NCBI GenBank assembly: GCA_949318235.1 | Contig: OX439127.1 | Coordinates: 12,014,115-12,078,114 of the forward strand | DNA from: Ecdyonurus torrentis | Lineage: Eukaryota; Arthropoda; Insecta; Ephemeroptera; Heptageniidae | Length of the DNA stretch: 64,000 bases | Direction: 5' to 3' | Translations under genes and position numbers: made by a program | Shown: in pieces, positions 41,584-54,162 of the stretch | How positions within the stretch are numbered: the first letter of the stretch is position 1 | Layout: the number at the start of each line of letters is the position of its first letter | The notes under the pieces: model-generated | Database searches by the model: none | What the model was told of the DNA's origin: nothing | The model's input: only the letters and a program-made list of their open reading frames with translations

Positions 41584-44500
41584 GTAAGATGGTAATGATG
41601 AGGTACTAGGTTAAAAGTAGTATTTTATGCAGTATAATGAAGGTGATATAATTAATTTCGAATAAAAGCTCTTGGTTTGGACACTTTGACCCTGACATCA
41701 GTACTGCACAATGTCGCCACCGCGAAATCAACTCTGATTGCAACCTGTGTCTACGCGCGGTGCAAAATTTTAATTTATTTTTTAAAGGGATAAAAAAAAA
41801 ATTCATAAAAAAAAGGAGACGACTATATTAACAAAGGCTCGCACCTTCCAAAATTTTGAATTAATCAGTGAGAAGATTATTCAGGTTATCTTCCGGGCAT
41901 CCTAATAATAATGCCTTAATTAATTTTGGTAACTGTATATCATAATAGTTCCGTGTTTACAAGTTTTCTATTTCCCTTAGCAATCTCGCCTTGAATATGA
42001 TTATAAGCTGTAGTTAAAATAGAAAAATAAATATATGTATCGGCATACAGACAGAAGGCCCGCGGACAAAAGGCCCTACGACAAAAGACCCTACCCGTGC
42101 GCCGCTCGCCGATATGCTTTACCTGTGCGCACAGCCAGGGCCTTTTGTCCGAGGGCCTTTTGTTATGTATCATTGTTAATAAATAGGATTTGCATACATT
42201 TTAAAACTAACGTGAATAACAAGAAAGCCACTGACATTAGCGACCGCGAGTTCATGGTGATGGTGGGTCGCAAGGCAGGCGGTTCAAGAGCGAACGTGCC
42301 GAATGGTTCTCTCAGCTATTGCATTAGCAACATTAATGTTGTATTCTTACTCCCACACCTTCAGGAAAAAGCTTGGCTTCTGTGTAATTTAATTTAATCG
42401 AGCTACCTTAATCCTCGCTAAGACTCCATATGCAGCAAAATAATAATAAATAAAAAGATTATTACTTTCAGATTCCATTAAATTTATATAGTATTTGCAA
42501 TAGCTATGTATACGTTCGAGATAATTTAATTTCAACCTCATCGACCTAAAAAAATTTAAACAACATTTAAGGTACATCACAATTAAAATAAATTTGAGAA
42601 AATATTGTTAAAATTAATATTGGTCTGTAATCCAAAAATTCCATACATATTTAAAATTAAAAAATGTCAATATGTTACAGTATCCACCAAATCTTTCATT
42701 ACAGACATTTTTTTTAATGGTTATATTCACGTACAGTACTATACAATAGCGGTTTTCAAAAAAAAGTGGAGGAGTAAAATTTGAAGTGAAATCACCACGG
42801 AAGCACCTGTCATTTAATTTGAAGAAGAGTCACTACTTGCAAAGTGGTTTCGGCCGGAGGTTGGATCATTATCTTTTATCTTGTGCCCTTCTTTCCAGGG
42901 TCCGCTCCTATATTAAATATTTTCAACCTGTATTTGCCTCCAAGGATATTTTCTTTTGTATTCACTCACTTTAAAAACCATGTTGACCATAAATGACAAT
43001 TCATTAAAAGTCTCATTTTCATTACATAGCAAGAATAACTCTTTTTTTGTGTTAAAAAGCTATTGTTAATACATTAAAATATATTGGGTGCTTATGAAGC
43101 TCAGGTCATTTTAACATACCGTATAGCAACATGTTTAGAGTTTTTGAATTAAGTATTCAATTTCATTCATATATTTTTAAAAAAGGTAATGATTAATGAA
43201 TCATTTTATAATATAATAAAATTAAGGCTTGACTTATATTATTTATAAAACTAGAAGCAACAAAAATATGTTAAAAATAGTTGGATGTTGTTATAAAGAT
43301 TATATATACATACATTTTATAGTAAATTTTCTCTGTTTTTGATAATGATCTAAATAAGAGAAGGGGAAATGAAGTATTTTGAGTGGCGTGGAGTCGAGTG
43401 CATGAATGACACTGATAAATGACACTGTCGTATGGAGCTCTGAATTCAAAAAGATATAAACAAAATGTAGATACTCATCACCTTTAGTTTTATATATACA
43501 TTTATAGTATAGTATAAACAATTATTTAAATTTTAATCCAATTAAATTACATCCGTATTAATTATTAACTCAAGATTTTAATTAAATACCTAATTAAAAA
43601 ATAGAATCTAATTTTTATTAAAAAAAAATCAGATTTGAAATCTGTTAATTCAAAACAAATTGACAGACACTTGAAAATGTAACAATCAAACTTATATAGG
43701 CATGGGAAGGTCTTTTATCCACGTGCCTTCTGCCCGTAAATACAGTAATATAAAACTGCACTATACAGCCCAATCCATATGTCAATTCTATATGGCCACA
43801 ATTATCAAATCAACATTTTTGTACACATATATATCATGATGAGATCTATATAATTTATTTGATAAGTCAGTTTTCTAAAAGTAAAAATAATAATAGAATT
43901 TTAAAAAGGCTTCATAAAGTATAATTGATTATAGTTTTATTATTTTGTATATTGATAACACAAACTTAAGTGTGAATGTATGTAAAATTACATGTTCTAA
44001 ACATATAAAAACAAGTAATTATTGTGAGAATGTATGTTTTAAACATTAATTGCTACAAATAATAGTATATATAAACTATAAAATAAAAAGAATTGAAAAA
44101 TGTTGATTGGATAACAATTAAATATTTTATTGCTGCATTTAAAGGGAAAAAAAGTTGTTGTGAATGTGTAGCTGAGAGAGAGAACGAGCCACGGTAGCAT
44201 ACATAATATTGAGTTAGCGAGTGCAGCTGGAGGCGGTTCCCATGCAACTGCGGTACACGGTAGCTTCATCATGTGAATCTCAGAATATATATAATTTTTT
44301 AACTCAATCTATAGTCCGAGTGCTGGACTGACAAATATCTCAGGTATTAGTGTGACTGTGCGGCTTCCATAATATTATGAATAACCCAGATCAAATATTT
44401 CTAATTCTCTCGTCTCATGATCGTGGTGGTCACGTTTCTTCTTCTATACTACCTTTTTTTTTTTTTTTTTCTCTTTTTCTTAGCATTATTAAAAGAAAAA

Positions 44501-45884
44501 CACAGTAACCACGCGCCTCACTTAACTTTATATTTTCATGCAATGCTACTGCTGTTGATCATGCGGATGGCTCGCAAGTGCCGCGAGAGTCCCGTGTTAG
44601 GAAAAAAATTATAATAACACGCACACACGCAAAGTTTAAATAATAAGAGAAAAAATAATAAATCCGAAAACGTAAATTCTAAAAGCACCTGAAGTCATTT
44701 GATGCATATATATAACATAATAGAGAGAGAGAGAGAGAGAGAGAGAAGAGAGAGGTTAGCCATACACCTCAACTATAGTCCGCCTTATTCCTCTTGTTCA
44801 CCAAAACCACCTTCGCAGCTTTTAAGACTACCATATTATTGTGGGAACCGAATGCCCTACCTTTACTCATAAAATTATCCCATTCACCTATATTATTCAC
44901 CTTCCAGCTACTCTCATATATATAAAATTCCTCCCACTTAAATATTTAAAATACACACATATATACAGTGGCAATTAAATTTTGAAGGAACATTCAATCT
45001 CTCTATATATGTCAAACGTCAAATCATATTATATTTTTATTAAAATTTGTACATAAAATTTAATGTGCTTCAAAATAAAATAAAAATAATATGTATTTAT
45101 TTTATTTTCAATATTTAATCTTTAATGCATAAAATGTTATATGCGGCAATTTAAACCTCTGATTTTTATATAATGTTTGAAATTGATTCTTATATATCTC
45201 ATACAGTCAAATTTATTATATGTACATTTAAAACTTGCTAAAATGTAGAAAACATTAATTTATGAAACATGTGTTATTATTATATAACTACATTTTGCTT
45301 CATAAAGGAAGAACACAATTAACAAAATATTACCATAAATATTATACTGAGGGTATGCTCCGACATTCATTATTCATTTTTTTTATTGTTAAACAAAGAT
45401 AGTGCGCGACATAATATAATTTAAAACATAAAAAAGTGTGAAAATCGCATGTAACTGAAACAGAGTATAAAAACATACATTTTTCATGCAAAGTAAATTA
45501 TACGCATAATATAATTATGCTTTAATTATTGTCGTTTATATGGGATATAAATATTGCAGTCCTATATTCTCGAAAGTATAAAAATGAACATCACGATTGC
45601 AATGCGGAAACAGAAGCCGAGTTAAAAAATTACTCATATTTTCCATAGGCGTCATAATAATTGCCATTGCGCTTATAGGAGAAAGAACAATTGTAAGATA
45701 CAGGGTGCACCCACTCAGGTTTTTTAAGACAAGAAAAAAATTAAAACTTTTTTTTTTAACATTCATAATATATATATAATTCATTTAAGACAATTTTATT
45801 TACTATCGTTATAACATTTTAATTTTTATATAACTATTATATAACAGCAATTTAATGTTCCCGATATGGATTGAGAAATACATC

Positions 45885-45888
<4 letters not shown>
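41584..45888. other. Region upstream of ephrin
   Basis: Besides element D it has moderately complex patches at 42,220-42,420, 42,780-42,980 and 44,140-44,280 (GGAGGCGGTTCCCATGC), and 44,750-44,950 with GTGGGAA (Su(H)-like). Short open frames there lack splice context or family resemblance. Possibly ephrin regulatory DNA. Confidence 0.4.
42051..42163. mobile_element. Element D: 113-bp MITE with ACAAAAGGCCC terminal repeats
   Basis: The 27-bp inverted termini match at 25 positions. Each holds tandem ACAAAAGGCCCT-like units, with a third unit (ACAAAAGACCCT) on the left. The GC-rich centre has GTGCGCCGC and CTGTGCGCACAG. It contrasts sharply with AT-rich flanks and has no coding potential. I recall similar ACAAAAGGCCC repeats from aphid genomic sequence; that recollection is unverified. 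No clear target duplication. Confidence 0.65.

Positions 45889-45940
<52 letters not shown>
45889..45940. repeat. (AT)n microsatellite
   Basis: About 26 AT units. Confidence 0.95.
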
Positions 45941-45948
<8 letters not shown>

Positions 45949-47119
45949 TATCTTAATAAACGTCTTAAAAATAATAGTAACATTTAAGATGCCATCATAT
46001 AAGAATAATTTAATAATAATTACTAAATCTTCTAATATTAAATGTCATAATAACTATCCATTAAACAATTTATTTTTATTATGTAACATTTTTCTGTAAA
46101 TATGTTTTGTGCAGAGTCTTGATGTTTTATGCGCGAAATTGAAATCATCATTATAATTTGCAGTAATTTATAATTCTGCATCTTTATTTAAGTTTATTAT
46201 TGTTGTAAACGCAAAAAAAAATGGCATGCATTTTATATTTATACAGTATATATATTATTCACTTTATAAAAAACATATGTTGTTTATAAGATTATTTATA
46301 CTATATAAAATTTCAAACGGTATATTATGCGATGAATCAGTATATACGCGACTCATTGTCTTGGCTCAGTTTTTGCATCCGTTTTAAAATATTTTCCCAA
46401 TGACATTAAAATAATCATAAAGAAAAGAATCAATAACGATATACTCATATAATTTATTTATATAAATAATGTCACACAATTTACAGCTCTTTTAATTTTA
46501 AAATTAAAGGTCTTTGATATAACACTTTATAATTCAAAAATATGCAGACGAAATTAATATTTCCATCATATGGAAACTGGATTATTTTAAAATTATTATT
46601 TTAACGTCGTGGGCTAATGGTTAAAATATTTTGCACTGATGTGTATGCAAACAAATTATCAAATTATTTTTTATGTCACTTTCTGATCTCCATAATCCTG
46701 AGACCATCAAGATTATACAAACATGCATTTATAAATAATGCAAGTATGCATAAAATAAGAATGTATATTATTATTCTTTAAGAACGTATACAGTAATATA
46801 TATGAAATTAATACAATAATTTCTCATTAACTTAAAAAGATATAGAAATGCATTAAATGCTGTACGTTATATATATATATAATATAAATTATATATTTAT
46901 GAAAATGTTAGAGACTTCAAAGTAGTAAAAATTACTTATCCTCTATCATAATGACATAAACGTCGTAAAGATGTAAATATATGATTCAGTCGGCATATTT
47001 TTTATTGTTATTTTTAATTGTATTTATATTTTATAGTTATATCTATAGAAATCTTTAAGAAAATTTTAATATATATTGTTATTATTTTCTGATGCACCGG
47101 TCTAATAAAATATAGCGAC

Positions 47120-47249
47120 TTTTTTTTTTTTTTTTTTTTTTTTCATTCCACAGTCGAAGTAAAGATTGTTATCTAAATACATGTTGTGTTGTAAAGTTAA
47201 TAATAAATGTCATCGGAGTAATGTTTTTTTTTTTTTTTTTTTTTTTTTT
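47120..47249. repeat. Two poly-T tracts about 80 bp apart
   Basis: T runs at 47,120-47,143 and 47,223-47,249 on either side of a unique stretch (CATTCCACAGTCGAAGT...). The two need not be related. Confidence 0.85.
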
Positions 47250-49398
47250 ATTGTAAACGCGCATATATACCGCAACTTTTACAATAGATTAAATAAAATA
47301 AATATAATGTTTTTTTGCTCCCAACTCGATTTTTTTAACATAATTTTCAAATAGTTTTGAAGAGCTTATTAATATAAAACTTACTATGCATATAAAGTGC
47401 ACGATTTTTAAAGACAATTTGCACTTAAATGGGAAAAAAAAAAAAAAAATCTGTTGCATTCAATTCAAAACAGTATAATATATATTATATTATATAGCAA
47501 TAAGATAAAAAGTGCAAATAAAATGACATTTTATTCTGTATAGAAAACGTATATTAAACATATAGTTCCAGATGAAATCTTGATTGATTTATAGAAAAAA
47601 TTATATCATATTTTGTGACATTGTATATTAAAATAAAAGTTTTATTCAGTTTTTCACATACATAAATATTTGAAAATAAATAAAATCATAAACAGTATAA
47701 TACGAAGAGAAATATATGTGTATATATTTATTATTTATGCAATATAAAAATGCATTCTTATTATATTTAAAAGAGTTATGAATGTGCATGACATGCATGT
47801 TGTCGTTTAGAAGAATTTCCATATTAAATATGATTTTTGTGATATAATATTTCAAGCGATGAAGAAGAGGGGAAATAGGGGATAAAACAAAATAATCCTC
47901 AGTTTATATAAAAGAAATGGTTGAGAGTGATAGAGAGAATATTATATACGAAAGTTTAATAACATCATCGTGTCAGTTGAAAAGCATACGCCGCGTGCAT
48001 TTGTTTTTGCATTATAAATATTATATATAATATAGGTCTTCTCATAAAGTCATCCGTATTATATAAACCAAAGTGTTGACCAGACGCCAGAGAGACACAA
48101 TAAACAAAAAAATATAACTATTTAGCATCGCTATATTTTTTGTCGAATTTTTATCCTGCAGGTCTCTTCGCGATGAGATTTCTTCCACGCATTAAAGATT
48201 CTCTCTTTTCATATTTATATTATACATTAATAATATACTATGATGTAAAATATTTACAACAAAAGTCAGTTTATTTAGTGCATAAAATATGCAAAATTTA
48301 TAGAAAGGGGGAAAAATATTTCAGATTAAATTGTATTAGACTATAATATACAAGTTGTAATAAAAAAAGATGAGATAAGGATATAAAAGGAAGGGGGTTT
48401 TAAAGGGAGTAGAAATATAGTATTATATATATACGTATATAGGAATAAATAATACAGAAAATAAAAAGGAATGATAAACTATTGTCTTTCACCACAAGCC
48501 CTGTTGCATAATCAAAATGACACACTTGCTTGCAAAACGTTTGTCTTTTTTTTTTTTTTTTTTTTATTATTTTTTAAGTAAAAGATATTTACATAAAAGC
48601 GACATCACGCAGTATACAAAATGTATTACGAGTGCATGCTTCGTGACATGCGAATATACAAACTTTTGTGATGTCTTTTTGACTGCAGTTTATATAAAAT
48701 ATAATAAAAAATCGAATGAGTAACCAACATATAGAGTGTTATCTCTTTCGTAAGTGTCGGTGCTTTTTAATAGATATATTTATTTGCTTCAGCTCTGCAA
48801 TTTTCGTTTTACACACCTATTTGAAGTAATTCTTATATTTACACGCAGTCCATATTTTTTATTTATGATTTTCATGTATAATGTTATCTTTTTTGAATTC
48901 GGCATTTATCTCAGCAATTGCATTGGAAAGTATTTACATTTATTTTTATTATATCTTAATATCTAAGAACAACAATATACACATATTATATAAAAAGGCA
49001 CCGATTATACAGGATGTAAAATAAAGTGATATCTAAAGATGTTACAGAATATGTCTTATTCAGTTGTTAAATGAAAGGTATGCCACTGTTAGATGATTAA
49101 GATAGCATGTACTTTTATGAACAACGTTCTAAAATAAAAAATAAAACTTTATTTTATTGCTAAAAAAAAAATTCCTGAGAAATAAAGAAGTGTAAATTTA
49201 AAAATGTTATAAAAATCAACATTTAATGATTCTAACTATACGGTATGTGTGAATTAAAAAAAAAAGTGGTGTGAGTGAGAAGAAAAAAAAAAAGGAAAAA
49301 GCAGGGATTATTATGCATTTGGTTGTAGAGTAGAGGTGACGGACAGCTATATAGCCTGTGTGCTCACGTATATAGCTAAAAGTTATAGCGTAAGCACG

Positions 49399-49425
49399 AA
49401 AAAAAAAAAAAAAAAAAAAAAAAAA
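49399..49425. repeat. Poly-A tract, 27 nt
   Basis: Twenty-seven A after GTAAGCACG; further shorter A runs at 49,256 and 49,283. Confidence 0.9.
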
Positions 49426-50003
49426 TGTGAGAAGAAAAGTAAATGAAGTTTCTCTACGTAAGTTAGTGACACCGCGGGCACGGAGCATAAACGTTATCTC
49501 TTATATTATTTTCCTTCCTCTTTATTTTCTTTCTCTCGACATATTACAGTATTATAGGGCAAAGAGTTACTCACACGATCGACTATATATCGTCATCTTT
49601 TCCTTTGTTTTTATTGCTTCAGGCAGTTTTCTTCGATTGGTGACTACATCAACATAATACACGGACATATACGTTTAGTAAAGAAGGCGTATATATCTTT
49701 TAATGATCATTTAACTAGCTTATTTTGACCTCACGTATTTAATAATACAATTTCCTAATGTTTGCTATTCATATGCAATTATATAAGATATATATATATG
49801 AAGTTTTAAAATGGTAAAAAGAAATCTTATATACATACGTACCACTTTTTTTATAGCATTAATATAGATTTAAATCATTGTTTTGTTTTGAATTCAGTTA
49901 ACCAGTGCATAGTAATTTTATAATATAAAATATTATTATTCATGTCCTAAATTTTCACCTATCAAATTTTCCTCTCACTCTATAAAATTATGTATAATAT
50001 ATA

Positions 50004-50200
50004 TCGAGGGCTACGCGGCAATTTGGAACTTGTGCAGCCTCCGCGCGCGCAAGATTGAAACATATGGATTCTCCGCGCACCTACTTTTTGGCACATATGC
50101 AGCCTCCGCGGCCGCTAATATTGAAACATGTGTAATCTCCGCGGACGCTGCGAATGAAACATATGTACATTCCGCGCGTACGAAAAGTGACACATCTGAA
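50004..50200 (-). repeat. Left arm of element B: six 33-bp tandem units
   Basis: Read on the minus strand, units of about 33 bp repeat six times with the pattern CAYATGTTTCAAT, a variable CG-rich core and CGCGGAGGCTG. The outermost unit is diverged and ends in the element tip. Because 33 is divisible by three, one frame stays open and shows an 11-residue periodicity, but this is a by-product and not evidence of a protein. Confidence 0.85.
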
Positions 50201-51304
50201 TAATTTGCAGAGTTTTATGATTACAAGTTTTAAGCACAAGTTTTTTAATTTCTCTGATGCAAAACTTAACGCTTTAATGATTTAATGATGTAAATAAAAT
50301 TTAAATAAGATATAATAGATAATTTTACAATAAAAATATATTATGTACCATTACTTTTTTTTAAATTAATATGCTAATAATGTTTTTTAAAAAAAGTTTT
50401 TATTTATTTTAAATGGAAAATACTTTTCGAAGCTCTGATTTTTTTTATAATAGAATTTTCTTGTGATTCATTTTATGAATTTTTAAGCTACCCTACCTCA
50501 ACTACCTCAAGTCAACTTATGAATGATCAGCTAGAGTATTTTCTTATCATACATACACTTCAAAGGTCAAAATTGTAAACATCCTGTCTAGTTGACTATT
50601 GCCGGTAAATGTTTCAGTTTTCATTCTGCTTTGTGGAGAGTGTAGTTGTATTTTTAGTTATTCCGTATAAATTAAATTTTATGATTGATTTTTTCAAAAA
50701 ATTAAATTATTTAATTTAAATTATAATAATTGCAGTGAATAAAAAAAGCAGAGCATTAGTGAAGTGTGTAATTTTATTGTAGTGTCGGTTTTTTGATAAG
50801 ATTATTTTTTACTAAAAAATTTAAGAAGAGTCTTAAAATTTTAAGGTAGGTTTCTTTATGTGTTATTTTAGGTGATAATTTAAATTCTTTAAGTTTTTAG
50901 TAGAGAAGGTGTTAAAATATTTAGATGAGGAAAACATTTCAAATTTTACTGTTAAAAGTATGATTTTATTTCTTTTGAACATATGCATTTACTTTTCATT
51001 ACTTGTTTATTATTATTTTTTTTTTATTTATTTATTTATTCATTGATTCATTTACCTATTTATAAATAAATTTATTTACCTATTGCTTCATTTATTGATA
51101 TGATCATTTATTTATTAATTATCTGTCTATTTATAATTTAATTTTTAATTAGTTTTTTTTTATTATTAACCTATTAATTTTTTTTAAATACAATTTTAAA
51201 TTTATTATCCGATGATATTATATCATCCTCCATGTAAATTTTATCTGTAAATGCAATTCATATCGGTAGGTATAGCTTTCTTCAGATGTGCCAAAATATC
51301 ATTC

Positions 51305-51501
51305 TTCAGATGTGTCACTTTTCGTACGCGCGGAATGTACATATGTTTCATTCGTAGCGTCCGCGGAGATTACACATGTTTCAATATTAGCGGCCGCGGA
51401 GGCTGCATATGTGCCAAAAAGTAGGTGCGCGGAGAATCCATATGTTTCAATCTTGCGCGCGCGGAGGCTGCACAAGTTCCGAATTGCCGCGTAGCCCTCG
51501 A
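51305..51501 (+). repeat. Right arm of element B: six 33-bp tandem units
   Basis: Mirror of the left arm, in plus orientation. Units start near CAGATGTGTCAC, CATATGTTTCATTCG, CACATGTTTCAATAT, CATATGTGCCAAAAA, CATATGTTTCAATCT and CACAAGTTCCGAATT. An extra partial copy (TTCAGATGTGCCAAAA) lies just inside at 51,281-51,296, hinting that the array grew or shrank by unit exchange. Confidence 0.85.
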
Positions 51502-53106
51502 TATACTATTATAATATTAAAATTATTATTATTTTATTTGTTGTTTATACAAAATAATGTGGGTGCAACTTTTATTACTGATTCTTTATTGAAAATAATA
51601 TTAAAGACTATTAATTATATATATACGTATTTTCAATATTTAAAGTCTTTTCATGGTCGAGAGTGTTTCTTTAAAATTTTGATATTTTGTTATCTTTAAC
51701 AGTCTATATAATTTCTATATACTTATCTATTTCGGATATGTGACAACTGTTTCCTGTTTCAAGTCGGGACACACCTATACAATTGTCTTTCAAAACTTTG
51801 CCAAATGGATATTTTTTATTTTATTATTATTTTTTCTAGCTCTTTTTATTCTGATATACAATATACTCTCAAAATAATTATTGCAATAAACCTGCTGACA
51901 TCATGCAATAAACTTCTCACATTATATAATAGCAAGAAAACCCACTTTTTTTTTTCTTTTTTTTTTAGATACGCTTTTGTATTATATATTGTGCTCTTTA
52001 TAAATGCGATGATATTTTATTTAATATTTACGAACCTAATTATTATCCCATAATAATATTTCCGGTTTTATCCTCCACAGAGTGATGGTTCAGTAATAAA
52101 ATATTAAATCAACTTTTTGTTTATCCTGTAAGTAAGAATAATTTTGTATAAACATCATGATATTATAAATATAAACTGCAAATTATTTATTTAAATTTTA
52201 TCTCGCATACTCTATCTAACAAAATAATAATAATCGTTCGCAATGACTATGTTAAATTTATAATTCTTGTAAAATATTATGAGAACGAAAGAAAAAAAAT
52301 GACGGAACAAAAAAAAATTCACAAGTTGAAAGTTATTATATATTGTTCATAAAAAAAAACAATCAACGAGGAAAAAAAAAAAAGAGAAAAAAAAGTGATA
52401 TATTCTGAATGGAATAAGAATTTGTCCTTTATATGCTTTCGATGTTAGCCGACAGTTGTGTCACCCTCAGTTGATTCATAAAGTTTACGCAGAAACATAA
52501 TGCAAGCCTTTGCAACGTAAAATCTATAAAGGAAAGAACACGTCATTACATTTATGTGTTCCTGTCACACCTTATTTAAAGATGAGTTTATAAAACGGCG
52601 CGGGATAAACCACGAAAGGTTTTAAAGTTAAAAGTTAACATAAAAAAAAGGAGTGAAGAACAAGAGGTGTCCAATGGGTCAAATACCGGAAGTGAATATG
52701 AACATTCCTCACCCACTCTAAAAGTATGCATTGTTGTAAGTAGGGATTTAAGAACGTAAGACATTAAAATAATGATAAAAACTGATAAAAAGTACTTAGA
52801 CGCCAAGCGTGCAGACAACTATTTAAAATATTTTTCTAAACGTTTTTAAAATGTTATTTCAACTGAACATAATGTATACCCAATTTAAACACTGAAAATG
52901 TCACAAAGAAAATGATCAGTCACTAGAAAATGCCTATTATATATAATTATTTTTATTTATTTTTTGTCTAATCTATAATATACACTTCTTGTATATATTA
53001 TACTCAATTTTATCAACATTTTAATTTGGTTTATTAATAACAAAAACTTTGTGGCATGAAAAAATTAAACACAACAAAAACATAATATATTTTTCAACAC
53101 ACATTG

Positions 53107-53155
53107 CACCTTAACTTTTTCATTTTAGTTTTTTTTTTTTTTTTTTTTTTTTTTT
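53107..53155. repeat. Poly-T tract preceded by a duplicated 22-bp motif (copy 1)
   Basis: CACCTTAAC, TTTTTCATTTTAG, then 27 T. The same motif with one change occurs at 54,094, also directly before a T run; the similarity extends a little upstream (CAACAYACA). Confidence 0.7.
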
Positions 53156-54093
53156 CAGTATACATTAAATTGAACACATGATTATGATTAGTTTTTAATC
53201 TCACAAGCATACAACGTGCATGATGTTATATGTGTTATTTAATATGCAAAAGGCAGTCAGAAATAAGAAAAAAGGAGACAATATGTTTTCAGAAATCTCA
53301 TAAATGGACAATTATGATTTGTTTATATCAATTAAGACTAAACCATTAAAAAAAAAAATGTCATTTTTATGGACTTGGACAGGTAACCATGAAAATAGAA
53401 GGATATATTAAAATATACATTATGTAGATGCCTTGATCTTGTTATTAATATTGTGTCTCTACATGCTAAAATAGATCATGACAGTTATCACTTTATGCAA
53501 CGAGGACGCACAGATTTTATGTGAACTTTTAACCTTATCAATATAATAAAGCCGTAAAACTAGTGTTACATAATAACCAAGACCTTTTTATTTTATTTAT
53601 TCACATCTTATGATCCTACGTAAACACACTTGTATAAAGTACACAATTATTATATGAACTTTACTATATTTATATAAATATATAGAAATATATCGGATTT
53701 ATTTTTATGATGTGTGAACACTATATTGATATTTATATGGACGAAAAGAAAAAAGAAAATCTATATGGGTATTATAATAATTTTTTCATTGTACTGTAAA
53801 AACGTTATACAGCAACACCGGAAAAATTCAACAATAACATTATTCATAACCTTTATAATATAAAAAAATGCGCCGGTGAATTGTACTTTTTTATTTTTTT
53901 TATATGGGGTTCAATATTATAAGCTATAGGTTAGGGTCTCTTTCTTGTCGTGATGTCAAGATCATGTTGAGGAGGAGGTGAAGGAGGAGAGACAGTTTTG
54001 TTAGCGTGTCTCAAAGTCAGTGATGGATGCCATATTGTTGCCTTTAGCCTCTCTCTTTCTCGCAATATATACACACAAAAGCAACATACAGCA

Positions 54094-54113
54094 CACCTTA
54101 ACCTTTTCATTTT

Positions 54114-54159
<46 letters not shown>
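54094..54159. repeat. Poly-T tract preceded by a duplicated 22-bp motif (copy 2)
   Basis: CACCTTAAC, CTTTTCATTTTAG, one A, then 43 T. See the copy at 53,107. The pair could be a local duplication or the same retroposed end in two places. Confidence 0.7.

Positions 54160-54162
<3 letters not shown>

Larger units (their letters stand above)
45941..50001. other. AT-rich intergenic stretch
   Basis: No gene recognised. An 18-bp perfect palindrome (TTTAATTTTAAAATTAAA) lies near 46,494-46,511. Homopolymer tracts are listed separately. Confidence 0.5.
50004..51501. mobile_element. Element B: 1.5-kb foldback element with tandem-repeat arms
   Basis: Two 197-bp arms in inverted orientation (50,004-50,200 and 51,305-51,501) differ at only two positions by eye. 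Both outer ends read TCGAGGGCTACGCGG inward and are flanked by TA (50,002-50,003 and 51,502-51,503), consistent with a TA target duplication. The 1.1-kb interior is AT-rich with no credible open frame, so the element is non-autonomous. The arms are strikingly CpG-rich compared with everything around. The architecture resembles foldback elements whose arms are arrays of short repeats, but no named family is claimed. Confidence 0.9.

Noticed and set aside
42786..42974. 62-codon frame in a normal-complexity patch
   Set aside because: Basic and plausible-looking, but no recognised motif and no convincing splice signals; could be a decayed repeat.
46605..46680. tRNA-like A-box (GTGGGCTAATGGTTAAAAT)
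   Set aside because: No matching B-box (GGTTCGANTCC) at the right distance and no cloverleaf by eye.
51288..51494. 68-codon frame with an 11-residue repeat (and its twin at 50,011-50,193)
   Set aside because: Both are the two copies of the element B arm; 33-bp units keep a frame open automatically. No start context or other coding evidence.
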